Shown here piece by piece: positions 28,190 to 37,499 of a DNA stretch of 64,000 bases. The stretch lies in NCBI GenBank assembly GCA_015501075.1, contig JADNYJ010000100.1, forward strand, positions 80,675 through 144,674, given 5' to 3'. A program made the position numbers and the translations under genes. The stretch is from Gymnopilus junonius (lineage: Eukaryota; Basidiomycota; Agaricomycetes; Agaricales; Galerinaceae). Each line of letters starts with the position of its first letter. Within the stretch, counting starts at the first letter, position 1. Below the pieces are notes generated by a model that was not told the DNA's origin, did not search any database, and was given only the letters and a program-made list of their open reading frames with translations.

Positions 28190-28850
28190 TCGCTCAACCA
28201 AGAAGCCTTCCACACCCCAGCACATCAGTTTTGCAGGATTTGGCTGAATGGCACTTAACCCTTATGATGGTGTGGACTCACCCAATATCATTTGGCTCCA
28301 CGGACCTCCTGGGGTCGGAAAAATGGCTATAGTGATCTCTTTTGCGGAACTGCTATCAAAGCAAAACAGACTCACTGCCAGCTTCTTTTTCAGATGAGAC
28401 AACCAATGAGAGCTTGGCAAGATATTTATAACTTCTGTCACTTACCAGATATTGCTTGCGATCCTAGAGCTGGAACCCTACGTCGCCCAGGCAGTAGAGG
28501 AGGATCCTATGATTTTCAGACCGTCTTTAAAGACGTAGCTGGAGTGACTTATAGTTGGTCCCATCATATCCAGTGGTTTGGCATTTGCCAGTCGGACCCA
28601 CCAGAGGAGGTGGTTTCCAATTTCAGCAGCACATCCTCAAGATGATCAGTGATGTCTGTCCTCGACTTGCTGGGCAGCTCAAGTTTTTCATTTCCAGTAG
28701 GTCTGAATTGAATGGATTTTCTAGGGAGTTTGCTAATCGGCCAGTCGTGAGGTCAATAGCAATTGGATCTTCTCCTGTGACCTTCACTTTAAGGTTATAC
28801 ATGCTTTTTCTTCTAATTAAGCACCTCCCAATTGCGTACCCCATACGATC
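28190..28850 (+). pseudogene. NACHT/STAND P-loop fragment, unit 1 copy
   Basis: Remnant of a fungal NLR-like NTPase. The translated segment contains DGVDSPNIIWLHGPPGVGK, a Walker A motif in which the expected Thr after Lys is Met (GKMA), then FAELLSKQNRLTASFFF, DETTNESLARY in a shifted frame, and further on LKFFISSRSELNGFSREFAN. Frames change several times and there is no continuous protein. The same fragment occurs in unit 2 and, inverted, near 51950-52540. Confidence 0.75.
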
Positions 28851-30293
28851 ACCTTTTTGCAATCATTTGAAAGGTGATTACTGCTGGTTAAACCTAGTAC
28901 TTTCTCTTTTCATGGTTTTCTTGATATATTTGTCGAGATGCAAATCTCGCATTCAAATTGGCTTGTAGAAAACAAAAAACAGCATTACTCCCAGTATGTA
29001 TACCACCACATTTTTTATTTATTTATGCAAGTAGAATGTAGTAGACACAAAAATGCATATACAGACCCATTTTTCAAGGTCAACACTCAAGTCCAAAGAG
29101 TACTTGAACCTAACAAAAATGGAAACAAGGAACTTTAAAGTTGAAAGATGAATCACATTGTATGAGTGTCAGTGTCAGTGCCAGTAATCAGATGTCCAGT
29201 GCAAGTGCGAGTGTGAGATGGAGAAATGAGGATAGGATGAGATATGAGAGAATGATCAAAAGAAGTGGCATGGGGTGGGGATATAGGGTGTCAAGTCATG
29301 GTCATATTACAGATGATTTGAGTTTTGATGATGATAAAAAAGGGCAGAGAAAAAATCTATCCAAGAGTGCAGAAAAGAGACAGAAAAGAGATGGGAACTT
29401 GAACATGGATGAAGATGGGTGAAACAGATGTAAAAAAATGGGAAAATGAAATGAGTGAGAGGAAAAGGGTGCATATAAGAAGGAAGGGATGATCGATGAA
29501 CATCAATGAGAGGAAAATGAAGAAGGAAGGAAAGTAAGAAAAAGGGAAGACTGCCGGTGTCAACCATGTACATACATACTGTACCATACCATACGAACTA
29601 CATACTTGAATCGAGTACAACTTCAAAGCTTCAAATCTACAACAACCACAGCAACGATAATGATAACAATGGCACAACATCCCCCTCTCCCTCCTCCACT
29701 CCCACCCATGTATCCATATCCAATCCAATGCTACTCTATCCAAAATCAAACCAATCCAGCATCCATACAAAAAAAAAAGCACAAGCATCCAAGTCAAATT
29801 TTGAAAGAAGCAAATGGGTAAGCCAAGCCAACCAAGCCCAGAGTAGGCATCCACTCCGACCCTAATTTCCAACCTCTCTCAATCCATCCAAAAGGTCTCG
29901 CAGAGCTAGCTACCATGATGTGTAAGTATAGAGTTGATAGACAAGAACATCTCAATGAATGATGGAGGATGATAATCAATGAAGATGGATGGGTTAGAAC
30001 AGAAGGGTGCTTTTTGAAGTTTGATTTTGAAAAAGAAAAAGGAGAAGAGAAGGAAATTATATCATATACAAAAAAAAACAAGCAAATGAAAAGAATAGGG
30101 GATAGGGGGACACAAAGAAATCAAAGAGGCAAAGAAGGTAAAGGTGAAGGTCAGGAAATGTCATGGCAAAATCTTGAGGCAGTGGTGGTCATAGGGGGGG
30201 GGAAAGGTGCTGATGGGACGTCGACATCTATAATCAAAAGGAACGGAAAACCTAGCAGGTAACAAGTGATCTGGGGAGTCGAGTCTCAACTCT
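28851..30293. other. low-complexity intergenic region, unit 1 copy
   Basis: Purine-rich and repetitive noncoding sequence between the NACHT fragment and the 3' end of the AMPK-beta remnant, closely matched at 44700-46160. The open frames on either strand look like composition artefacts (runs of F/L/S/H or K/E/R). May hold a long 3' UTR of the beta-subunit gene. Confidence 0.5.
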
Positions 30294-31100
30294 CTATGTC
30301 AGTTTATAATAGATCGTCATCAAATACTACAGAGAAAAAAAGGAGTTGCCATCAGCCTTCAAATCCCCCCAAAAAAAGAAAAAGAAAAAGGAAAAAAAAC
30401 TCACCTTCTTCCGATACCATGTCATATCAGCAACAGCCAACACCCCATTCTTAATTGCACTTATACACAGATGATGCAGCACCACATGGCTCGCACAGGC
30501 AACACGCTCCCATCATCTGTCAGCACTGGCATATTATCCATGTCAATTGTGATCATCCGCAAGCTGCTGATTGGGGCTCTTTCCAGTGGGGGAGGGTGAG
30601 GGTGCTGGGAGGGAAATGAGGTGGTGGGTTGGGAGTGGGAGTGGGAGGAGGGGTGTAGGGAAGGCAAGAGAGAAGGTGAGAGGGATAGTGATGGATGTGA
30701 AGGCTGGGATGGGGAAGAGAGAGTGGAGGCAGAGGGTGGAGTAGAGGTGGACACTGTTAAAGGACCGCCACTCCCATTCCCATTTGCCAATATGTTCTTC
30801 TTTGGGGGACTCTGCATAGGCAATAATTGACCTGTGGGTGTAGCAGGTAATGAGCCTTGCAGGGACATAGCAGCCATCATCATCTCTGTACTACTTGTTG
30901 CACCACTAGTAGCACTGCTAGCAGTCACGGTGGCACTTGACAGCCCTGAGCTTGTCGAGCCAGATCCTGAACCAGAGACAATAGAGCTAGTTGCAGCTTG
31001 AGGTTGGTGCAGAGGTTCTTGAAGAGTAGAAGGAAAGGTGGGTGAAGGAGCAGGGGGGTCATATTCCCCCATGCCATCTTCAGACGGCAGTGGCGGTGGA
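30294..31100 (-). pseudogene. SNF1/AMPK beta subunit, 3' remnant in unit 1
   Basis: Corresponds to the C-terminal part of the unit 2 gene at 46161-46955: Ser/Pro/Thr-rich linker, MITIDMDNMPVLTDDGSVLP of the AMPKBI domain, and the last exon with stop at 30294. A one-base deletion near 30503 (unit 2 reads ctcggcac, unit 1 ctcgcac) shifts the frame inside the AMPKBI domain. Nearly every other difference from unit 2 is C to T or G to A at a CpG. It is broken at 31100 by the LTR element, and the glycogen-binding domain and most of the N-terminal half are missing. Confidence 0.88.
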
Positions 31101-31327
31101 TGTCATGAAATCCTCATTCCCCTTTTCTCCTGTTTCATTCATTATTCATATTCAATCATCCATGCTTTCTACACATGCCGCAGCCTCTGTAGTAGCCATG
31201 CCTTATCCACATGCAAACCTCATGGACTTTCATATATACTAATATGGTCATTTCTACTTAGTATAAATACCAGCTGGTTGTAGTAGATAGACCTTAGCTT
31301 TAACTTGGTTTAGCTTTAGTTCTGACA
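31101..31327 (+). repeat. 5' LTR
   Basis: Starts TGTCATGAAATCC and ends TTCTGACA, closely matched at 36417-36652. A TATA box (TATAAATA) lies at 31262-31269. Confidence 0.9.
31262..31306 (+). promoter_or_regulatory. LTR TATA box and predicted transcript start
   Basis: TATAAATA at 31262-31269. The segment AGCTTTAACTT at 31296-31306 begins 34 bp downstream, where Pol II initiation is expected. This 11-mer is the exact reverse complement of the putative primer-binding site at 31329-31339, which supports it as the 5' end of the genomic RNA. Confidence 0.6.
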
Positions 31328-31328
31328 T

Positions 31329-31339
31329 AAGTTAAAGCT
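31329..31339 (+). other. putative self-primer binding site
   Basis: AAGTTAAAGCT follows the 5' LTR by one base. It does not look like the usual TGG-starting tRNA primer site, but is exactly complementary to AGCTTTAACTT (31296-31306) inside the LTR. This is the arrangement known for Tf1 of fission yeast and other self-priming elements. Confidence 0.65.
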
Positions 31340-31478
31340 TCCCCCTCTCAGAACCACTCTTGACCACAAGCATTGTGCTAGTGCTCTTGACTGCTTCTGA
31401 ACCCCTACCCATCCCTTCACTACACACCCTTTCTCATAACCAATACTGCTGATTACTCTGACTGGTTACTTATCCATA

Positions 31479-34400
31479 ATGGAGGCCTTAATTCAAGGTC
31501 TTATTGACATGGGAACTGGGTTAATTACCCAACTCCCAACCTTGTCACCGTACAACACAACACAAACCAAACCCTCCTTGCCCAAACCCAAACACCCCCT
31601 CAAACCTTCAATGTCACACAATCTGCCATCAAACCAGAACCACCCCGAACCTATGATGGCAACCCAAACTGCGTCATGGCTTTTATCCAGGAACTATGGG
31701 CATACTTCTTTATGGCAAATATCACAGACATCCAGAAACAGATCTTTTTCGCCATCAGCAAAATACATGGAGGAAAAATGACAATGCAACAGCATGGTCT
31801 GATGCCATCAGGAACAACATTATGGAATAAAATGAAAATTGCACAGATCACAGCTAAACCAACCTGGAACAGAATCCTGAATACTGTTTATACTACATGG
31901 AACCAATTTGAAAAAGACTTCATCAAACATTTCGGACTACTCAACTCTCAGGACAAAGCCATTGATGCCATTGAAACACTGCAACAAGGAAATATGACAT
32001 GTGAAGAATACCTTACTGCATTCAAAGCACATTTCCCATGCTCTGGCTTTAATGACATAGCTGGTCTACGCAATTCAAATGGGGATTAAACCAGCATTAT
32101 GAAACCAGCTGGAAACTACATTCCCACTCCCAGAAAAGAATGCCAATGGATCAATCAACATTGAGAACTGGGTTAACTGAGCTGCTGAGTTGGACAGACA
32201 ATGGAGAATCTCACAAAGAAACAGGCAAGGCCCAAACATGACAAGGAACAGTGGAAACACAAGGAACACTGAACAAGGACAAAGAAATACAACACAAGGA
32301 CAAAGGACACAAGCAGCACCAGCACCAAGAGATCCAAATGCCATGGACATCGATAGGAACAGACACAGTGGACGACCAAGGTTGGACATCAAAGACATCA
32401 CTTGCTACCACTGCCAGGAGAAAGGACACATGGCACACAATTGCCCAAACAAAGACAAACCAAAGGTTTTCCACCAAAGGAAGCAGGATCTGCGCCATCT
32501 ACCAGGAAATGACTGATGAAGAGCACAAAGAAATGAAAAAAGATTTGGGTTTTTAAAAGGTCCCCTTGCTGGTCAACAGGCAGGACCGATTGATATTCTG
32601 TCAGTAGCTACTTCTTCAAAAATGCCATCATCATTTGTTTTGAAAAAGTCATGACAGAAAAGACCAAACTTTACATCAGTAGCCTAAACTCAGAAGCTAC
32701 TTTATGGCACTCAAAATCACAAAATGGATACTCTGACACCCAAACAATTCAAGCCCTTCTAGACAGTGGTGCAACAGACTGCTTCCTAGACTGGAAATTT
32801 GTCAAGAAATATGGACTTAGGACAAAAAGACTAGACCATGCTATTCCATCTATAATGTCAATGGAACAGCCAATTCAGCTGGATCAATTACACATACATG
32901 TGAATTGATAGTACAACATCAGGATCACAAAGAAAAGATCAACTTCTATGTGACACATCTAGGATGCAAAGAAGTCATTATCGGACATTCCTGGCTTACA
33001 AAGCACAACCCATCAATCAACTGGCAAACAGGCTTTATCGAATTCAACAGATGCCCCCTGAATGCGAAGAAATCCAATTGAGGAAGATCTTCCTAAAGAA
33101 GAGGAAAAGTTCATCTACCACTCATACTTCAATGAACTCCCAAAGTTCAAAAACCCTGCCCTAGGAACATGGGAAGATGTCGAAAAAGTACCCAAACTTC
33201 GAATCTATGCAACAGGAAGCAAAGCGGCAGAAATTGAAATTGAAAACATGAAGAACCAAGAGCCTAAAAGCTTCGAAATGGCAGTACCACCTCATTACCA
33301 CATGTACAAGAAAGTGTTTGAGGAAGCAGGTTTTCAAAAACTACCACAGGAAGACCATGGGATCATGCAATCGAAATCAAACCAGGATCAGAACCGCAAA
33401 ATTGACAAAAGCATACCCACTCAGCCCATCAGAAGACGAAGCTGTCAAAACCTTTTTGGAAGAAAATCTAGCCAATGGAAGAATCAGGGAATCAATTCTC
33501 CCTGGGCTTCAGGATTTTCTTTGTTAAAAAGAAAGATGGAAAACTCAGACCAGTTCAAGATTACGCATGCTTAATTCTGCCACAGTGAAAAATGCATATC
33601 CCCTACCACTCATCTCAGAGTTAATCTCAAAACTCAAAGGGGCAAAATATTTCACTAAAATGGATATACGCTGGGATTCAACAATGTCCACATCAAAGAA
33701 GGTGATGAACAAAAAGCTGCATTCCTAACACCTTATGGACTTTTCAAACCAACCATCATGTTCTTTGGATTATGCAATTCCCTGGCCACATTCCAAGCAA
33801 TGATGAACAATCTCCTCAGAAACTTAATCCAAAAAGGAGTTGTCATGGTATACATGGATGACATTCTTGTTTACACCAAAACAATGACTGAACACCAGAA
33901 ATCATCAAACAAGTACTCTCGATATTGCAAGAAAATGGTCTCTACCTTAAACCAGAAAAATGCACATTCGAACAAACAGAAGTCAAGTACTTAGGACTCA
34001 TTGTTGGAAATGGAGAAATCTGAATGGATCCAAAGAAAGTCAAGCAATCACTAAATGGCCTATTCCAAATATGATCAAAGATGTGCAACAATTCCTAGGA
34101 TTCTGCAACTTTTACAGGATGAAACACCTTTTCAAACTACTAGGCATCAATCAAAATATTTCCTCTGCCTACCATCCACAAACTGATGGCCAGACAGAAA
34201 GAGCAAATCAGGAAATAGAGGCCTATTTAAGATGTTTACAAACTGGCACCAAAATGACTGGGCTTCTTGGCTTTCAATCGCAGAATTTTCCTATAATAAC
34301 AGAATTCATTCAGCAATTGGCTATTCTCCATTCTATGCTACTAAAGGTTACCATGTCAAATCTGGAATAGAACCAACTCCCACTGGACAAAACCTTGAAA

Positions 34401-34771
34401 AGGAGGAAAATCGTGCCCAACAATTTGCTGAACACATGGCAAAAATCCACGAAGAAACCCAAAGCACTATGGAAAAAACCAATGAAGATATGAAATGGTT
34501 TTATGACAGGAAAAGGAAACCCAAGGAATATAACATTGGTGACAAAGTCTGGCTCGATATGAAGGACATAAACACAGGAAGACCCAAGAAAAAGTTGGAC
34601 ATATTGCATGAAGGACCTTTCAAGATCACGGAAAAGATTTCAAACATTGCATACAGGCTCGAAGTTCCACCTTCCTGGAAAATTCACAACTCCTTCCACA
34701 TCTCAAAACTCAAAAGAGTGAAAGAAGATGAATTCAATCAGAAATTACCTCGAGTCACACTACATGTTTGA
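31479..34771 (+). pseudogene. gag-pol remnant of the LTR element
   Basis: Disrupted polyprotein. A Gag start is possible at 31479, with the conserved Gag text (FIQELWAYFFMANITDIQKQ) continuing in another frame from 31676. The zinc knuckle CYHCQEKGHMAHNC is near 32401, protease DSGAT near 32760, RT blocks FFGLCNSLATFQAMMNNLL and VYMDDILVY near 33758-33875, and FLGFCNFYR near 34095. After a deletion junction come the integrase end ([17 protein letters not shown]) and the conserved C-terminal ILHEGPFKITEKISNIAYRL and WKIHNSFHISKLKRV. The stop is at about 34771. Several frameshifts and the loss of RNase H and the catalytic integrase core rule out function. Confidence 0.88.
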
Positions 34772-34810
34772 GGGGACAATTGGAATGCTTCTGAAATCAC
34801 ACAAGCCAAG

Positions 34811-35383
34811 ATGACAAATGGATGCCTTGAATTCTTTACAACTTGGACCCTACCTGATGGAAAGATGCACCAATTATGGGAACTAGCCTCAAGGATGGAC
34901 AATGATGCCCTGCAGCTAATCAAAGAATTTTATAAAAAGCATCCACAGGCACCACGATGCATCCTACAGGCAAATGCACAGTCAGGGCAAATGACCACCA
35001 GTATTGACAACTCCCTTCCATCTGAAAAGGAATTACTCCATCTGGCAAGAAAAACATCAAACTTTACAAAAATAATCATGCCACCAGATCTTAAAGAAGG
35101 GGAGAATTCAGATCAATGCCACACATGTCTTTTGAACCAAAGAAAATGCTACGCCCATTCTTTACTCTCAAACCTCATGCAAACCACACCCCAAACATGC
35201 TCATTATGCTATCCCATCAATTACGCCTCCCCATCCTTCGCTGTAGGACAGGTTGAAAAAGACCTATTCTTAATCCTCCTGCCGATCACACGTCCTCCTT
35301 CACCTTCTCTCACGATCAAGCCAAAATGCTCCCAAGCCTCATTGAGATCCATCCGCAAGAAGATTTCACAAGTATTCAAATGA
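34811..35383 (+). CDS. extra ORF of the LTR element downstream of integrase, unknown function
   Basis: An open frame of 190 codons within the element, starting 40 bp after the integrase stop (MTNGCLEFFTTWTLPDGKMH). No recognised domain. It has a cysteine pattern CHTCLLNQRKC and CSLCYP that could bind a metal, and a Leu/Pro/Ser-rich end. The frame just upstream reads on from the integrase apart from one stop, so it may be an integrase C-terminal extension separated by a mutation. Confidence 0.4.
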   Translation: MTNGCLEFFTTWTLPDGKMHQLWELASRMDNDALQLIKEFYKKHPQAPRCILQANAQSGQMTTSIDNSLPSEKELLHLARKTSNFTKIIMPPDLKEGENSDQCHTCLLNQRKCYAHSLLSNLMQTTPQTCSLCYPINYASPSFAVGQVEKDLFLILLPITRPPSPSLTIKPKCSQASLRSIRKKISQVFK

Positions 35384-35938
35384 AAGCCAAAAGAGCTATA
35401 AAAGGCCAATGTTATATACATGCCTCCAACCAACTCTGATCTCTGACTATACGAACTCCGACCTCATGATCCCCTCGAAGTACTACAAGTCCCAGAACAC
35501 ATAGACACTTAGATTACATGTAGCTAGGCAACTCCGAGTAGTGCAAAATAACTTATACATCTGCCTGCTCACTAGTACATGTATGGTCTCCGCTTAGTTT
35601 CCTCTGTAGTATAAAAACCTTAGAACTATTATTAGGTACCTCAGTTTGTATATTGTTCATTAATCAATCCACGCTCTCTACTCTGCTCTCTCATTCTGAT
35701 CCAACTCTGAAATTCGAGACAACATCCAGACAATGGAGTGCAACACACATGTTGAAGCTGAAGTCTCAACCCTACATCTACATATGTTATGCTAAGACCA
35801 ACTCTGACACCAACATACTCCGACATAGCTCTGATGTGGATCTCCTCTGCCTGCTCCACCCTTCCCTTTGTCAAGAACTTAACAGCCAATCACTTTCTTT
35901 CCATTCCATTCACTTTCAAAACTTTTTCAAACAACAAC
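35384..35938 (+). other. promoter-like segment inside the LTR element
   Basis: Noncoding segment with two TATA-like motifs (CTATAAAAGG near 35396 and AGTATAAAAACC near 35610). It contains a 119-bp stretch (35751-35869) that is repeated near 55778. It may be part of an older nested LTR or a promoter for the last ORF. Confidence 0.35.
35751..35869 (+). repeat. dispersed repeat, copy 1 (second copy 55778-55896)
   Basis: Begins GTTGAAGCTGAAGTCTCAAC and ends with CCTTCCCTT. Highly similar to 55778-55896, differing mostly by C/T and G/A changes. Its identity (LTR internal or captured sequence) is not known. Confidence 0.75.
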
Positions 35939-36405
35939 ATGCCTTCCGTTGCACCCCCTACTCTCGATGAATTCACTGCCCTCATCTTCCATGACTATGA
36001 TGCTGCCAAAGCAGCATTTCCCCAAGAACCCCTGGCACTCCATGCCCTAACCACTTTCCGAATGTCCCTTACCACTGCACATTCACTACGTGAAGCTGCC
36101 ACCAATCTAGACTGGCATGCCTTCAATATATTCACTGACATGCAAACATGTGGATTAGGATCAAAAATCAAAGAACTCGTCAACTCCCATCCCCCCCTTT
36201 AGGCTCCTGGTACAACCCTATCGTTATCAATGACGAAGACCCCACACCTACCCCTGATCTGAATGATCATCCCAATACCATCCCCCTCCCATGTCATGCC
36301 ATACGATATCGATATACACCATATGCCAAAGCCTATGCATGGAAAACAACAGGATCAAAGCAGCCAATCAAAAGATCACCAACAATGGTTAGTCAGGAGC
36401 TTTGA
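35939..36405 (+). pseudogene. second extra ORF of the LTR element, split by a frameshift at a C run
   Basis: MPSVAPPTLDEFTALIFHDY begins at 35939 and runs to about 36202. The frame that continues it, GSWYNPIVINDEDPTPTPDL to SPTMVSQEL, ends at 36405, only 11 bp before the 3' LTR. The switch falls at a C run (36191-36198) just before TTTAGG. No known domain. Its position just before the polypurine tract suggests it belongs to the element and is not a host gene. Confidence 0.4.
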
Positions 36406-36416
36406 AAGGGAGGTAG

Positions 36417-36652
36417 TGTCATGAAGTTCTCATTTTCACCTCATTCCCTTTCCCCTGTTTCATTCATCATTCATATTCGATCATCCATGCTTTCTACATA
36501 TGCCACAGCCTCCATAGTAGCCATGCCTTATCCATACACAAACCTCATGGACTCTCATATATACTAATACAGTCATTTCTACTTAGTATAAATACTAGTT
36601 GGTTGTAGTAGATAGACCTTAGCTTTAACTTGGTTTAGCTTTAGTTCTGACA
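36417..36652 (+). repeat. 3' LTR
   Basis: TGTCATGAAGTTC to TTCTGACA, preceded by a purine-rich tract (AAAGGGAGGTAG) suitable for plus-strand priming. Differs from the 5' LTR by scattered transitions and a short length difference, so the element is old or recombinant. Confidence 0.9.
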
Positions 36653-36750
36653 CCGGGGGATGTGGATGTGGTGTGGATGGTGTTGGGCAGGCCAGTGTTG
36701 CTGTTTCTTCCTCTGGGAGGATTGTTTGCATTGGAGGCAGAGTTGCCCAT
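36653..36750 (-). pseudogene. SNF1/AMPK beta subunit, 5' remnant in unit 1
   Basis: Matches the first coding codons and start (cat at 36748-36750) of the unit 2 gene around 48870-48967. The remainder of the N-terminal region is deleted and the LTR element abuts it. Upstream, 36751-36949 matches the unit 2 promoter region (TTACACCTGATTTAGATCAC, then TCAGTGTTGTCATCTG). Confidence 0.8.
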
Positions 36751-37279
36751 GGTGCAGGCCTGCCGGTTTCTTTTCTGTGCTTTTCTGCTTGGTCTGGGTT
36801 TGGGGTAAGTTACACCTGATTTAGATCACTTTAGTATAGCAATGGGAGACAATGGACAACCATTCAATGTGATCGCACAATCAGTGTTGTCATCTGTTTG
36901 CTCCCCTCCCCATCAGCAAACAACCCTCCAATCATCCAGACTATCTTTTGGCTGGTATCCTATGACTGTGGGTGGATACTGAAAAGGATACTAGAAATTA
37001 GTAATCAATTCATGTGACCCATTTCCCTCCTCACCCTGTTGATCAACGTTCTCCATACTCATTCTCTCCTCCCACCATCCCCTGCTCCTGGCGCCAACCA
37101 CCCAGCAAGCAACCAAGAAGGCAGCGGCAGCATCAGCCAAAGAACAAGACAGAACAACAACTAGGAGTACTGAGAGTGAGTAGGGAAAAAAACAGGGCTA
37201 TGAGGTATGTGGCTAGTCACCACACACAATGCCGCTGACCCCCTTCTCCTCCTCCCTTGACCTTTTGAACAGGAAACAA

Positions 37280-37305
37280 CAGTGCAGGTGTCAACACCTG
37301 CACTG
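37280..37305. repeat. perfect 11-bp-arm palindrome
   Basis: CAGTGCAGGTG, four-base loop TCAA, then CACCTGCACTG. Could form a hairpin in RNA or cruciform DNA inside the hAT-like insertion. Confidence 0.8.
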
Positions 37306-37340
37306 TCTCCACTGAAGTACAATGACAGCAGCCAACAATG

Positions 37341-37499
37341 TCCACTATGAGGGTGATGATGGCATGGGTGGGCCACATACCCCATTCAATGCAGCAAGGC
37401 CAATGCCACTGCCAATGACATCCAATGGTCCACCATGAGGGTGATGATGGTGTGGGTGGGCCACATACCCCATTCGATGCAGCAAGACCAACACCACCA
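37341..37499. repeat. two-copy direct repeat, period about 88 bp
   Basis: Two units of about 70 bp (37341-37411 and 37429-37499) share TGAGGGTGATGATGG and GGGTGGGCCACATACCCCAT, differing by a few transitions. Located within the hAT-like insertion. Confidence 0.7.

Larger units (their letters stand above)
31101..36652 (+). mobile_element. degenerate Ty3/Gypsy-type LTR retrotransposon, Tf1/sushi-like self-priming
   Basis: Bounded by direct LTRs of 227 and 236 bp that begin TGTCATGAA and end TTCTGACA. Inside, in order: Gag with a CCHC zinc knuckle (CYHCQEKGHMAHNC, near 32401), aspartic protease (LLDSGATDCFL, near 32756), reverse transcriptase (VYMDDILVY, near 33848), and the integrase C-terminal half ([14 protein letters not shown], near 34170). 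Two extra reading frames lie downstream of the integrase. RNase H and the N-terminal/core part of the integrase are missing: the text runs from FLGFCNFYR directly to an integrase segment near 34120. Many frameshifts make it non-autonomous. No target-site duplication is visible at its edges. Confidence 0.92.

Noticed and set aside
29357..29872. Minus-strand hydrophobic frame in the unit 1 intergenic region
   Set aside because: The corresponding frame in unit 2 is broken and differs; composition-driven, no domain.
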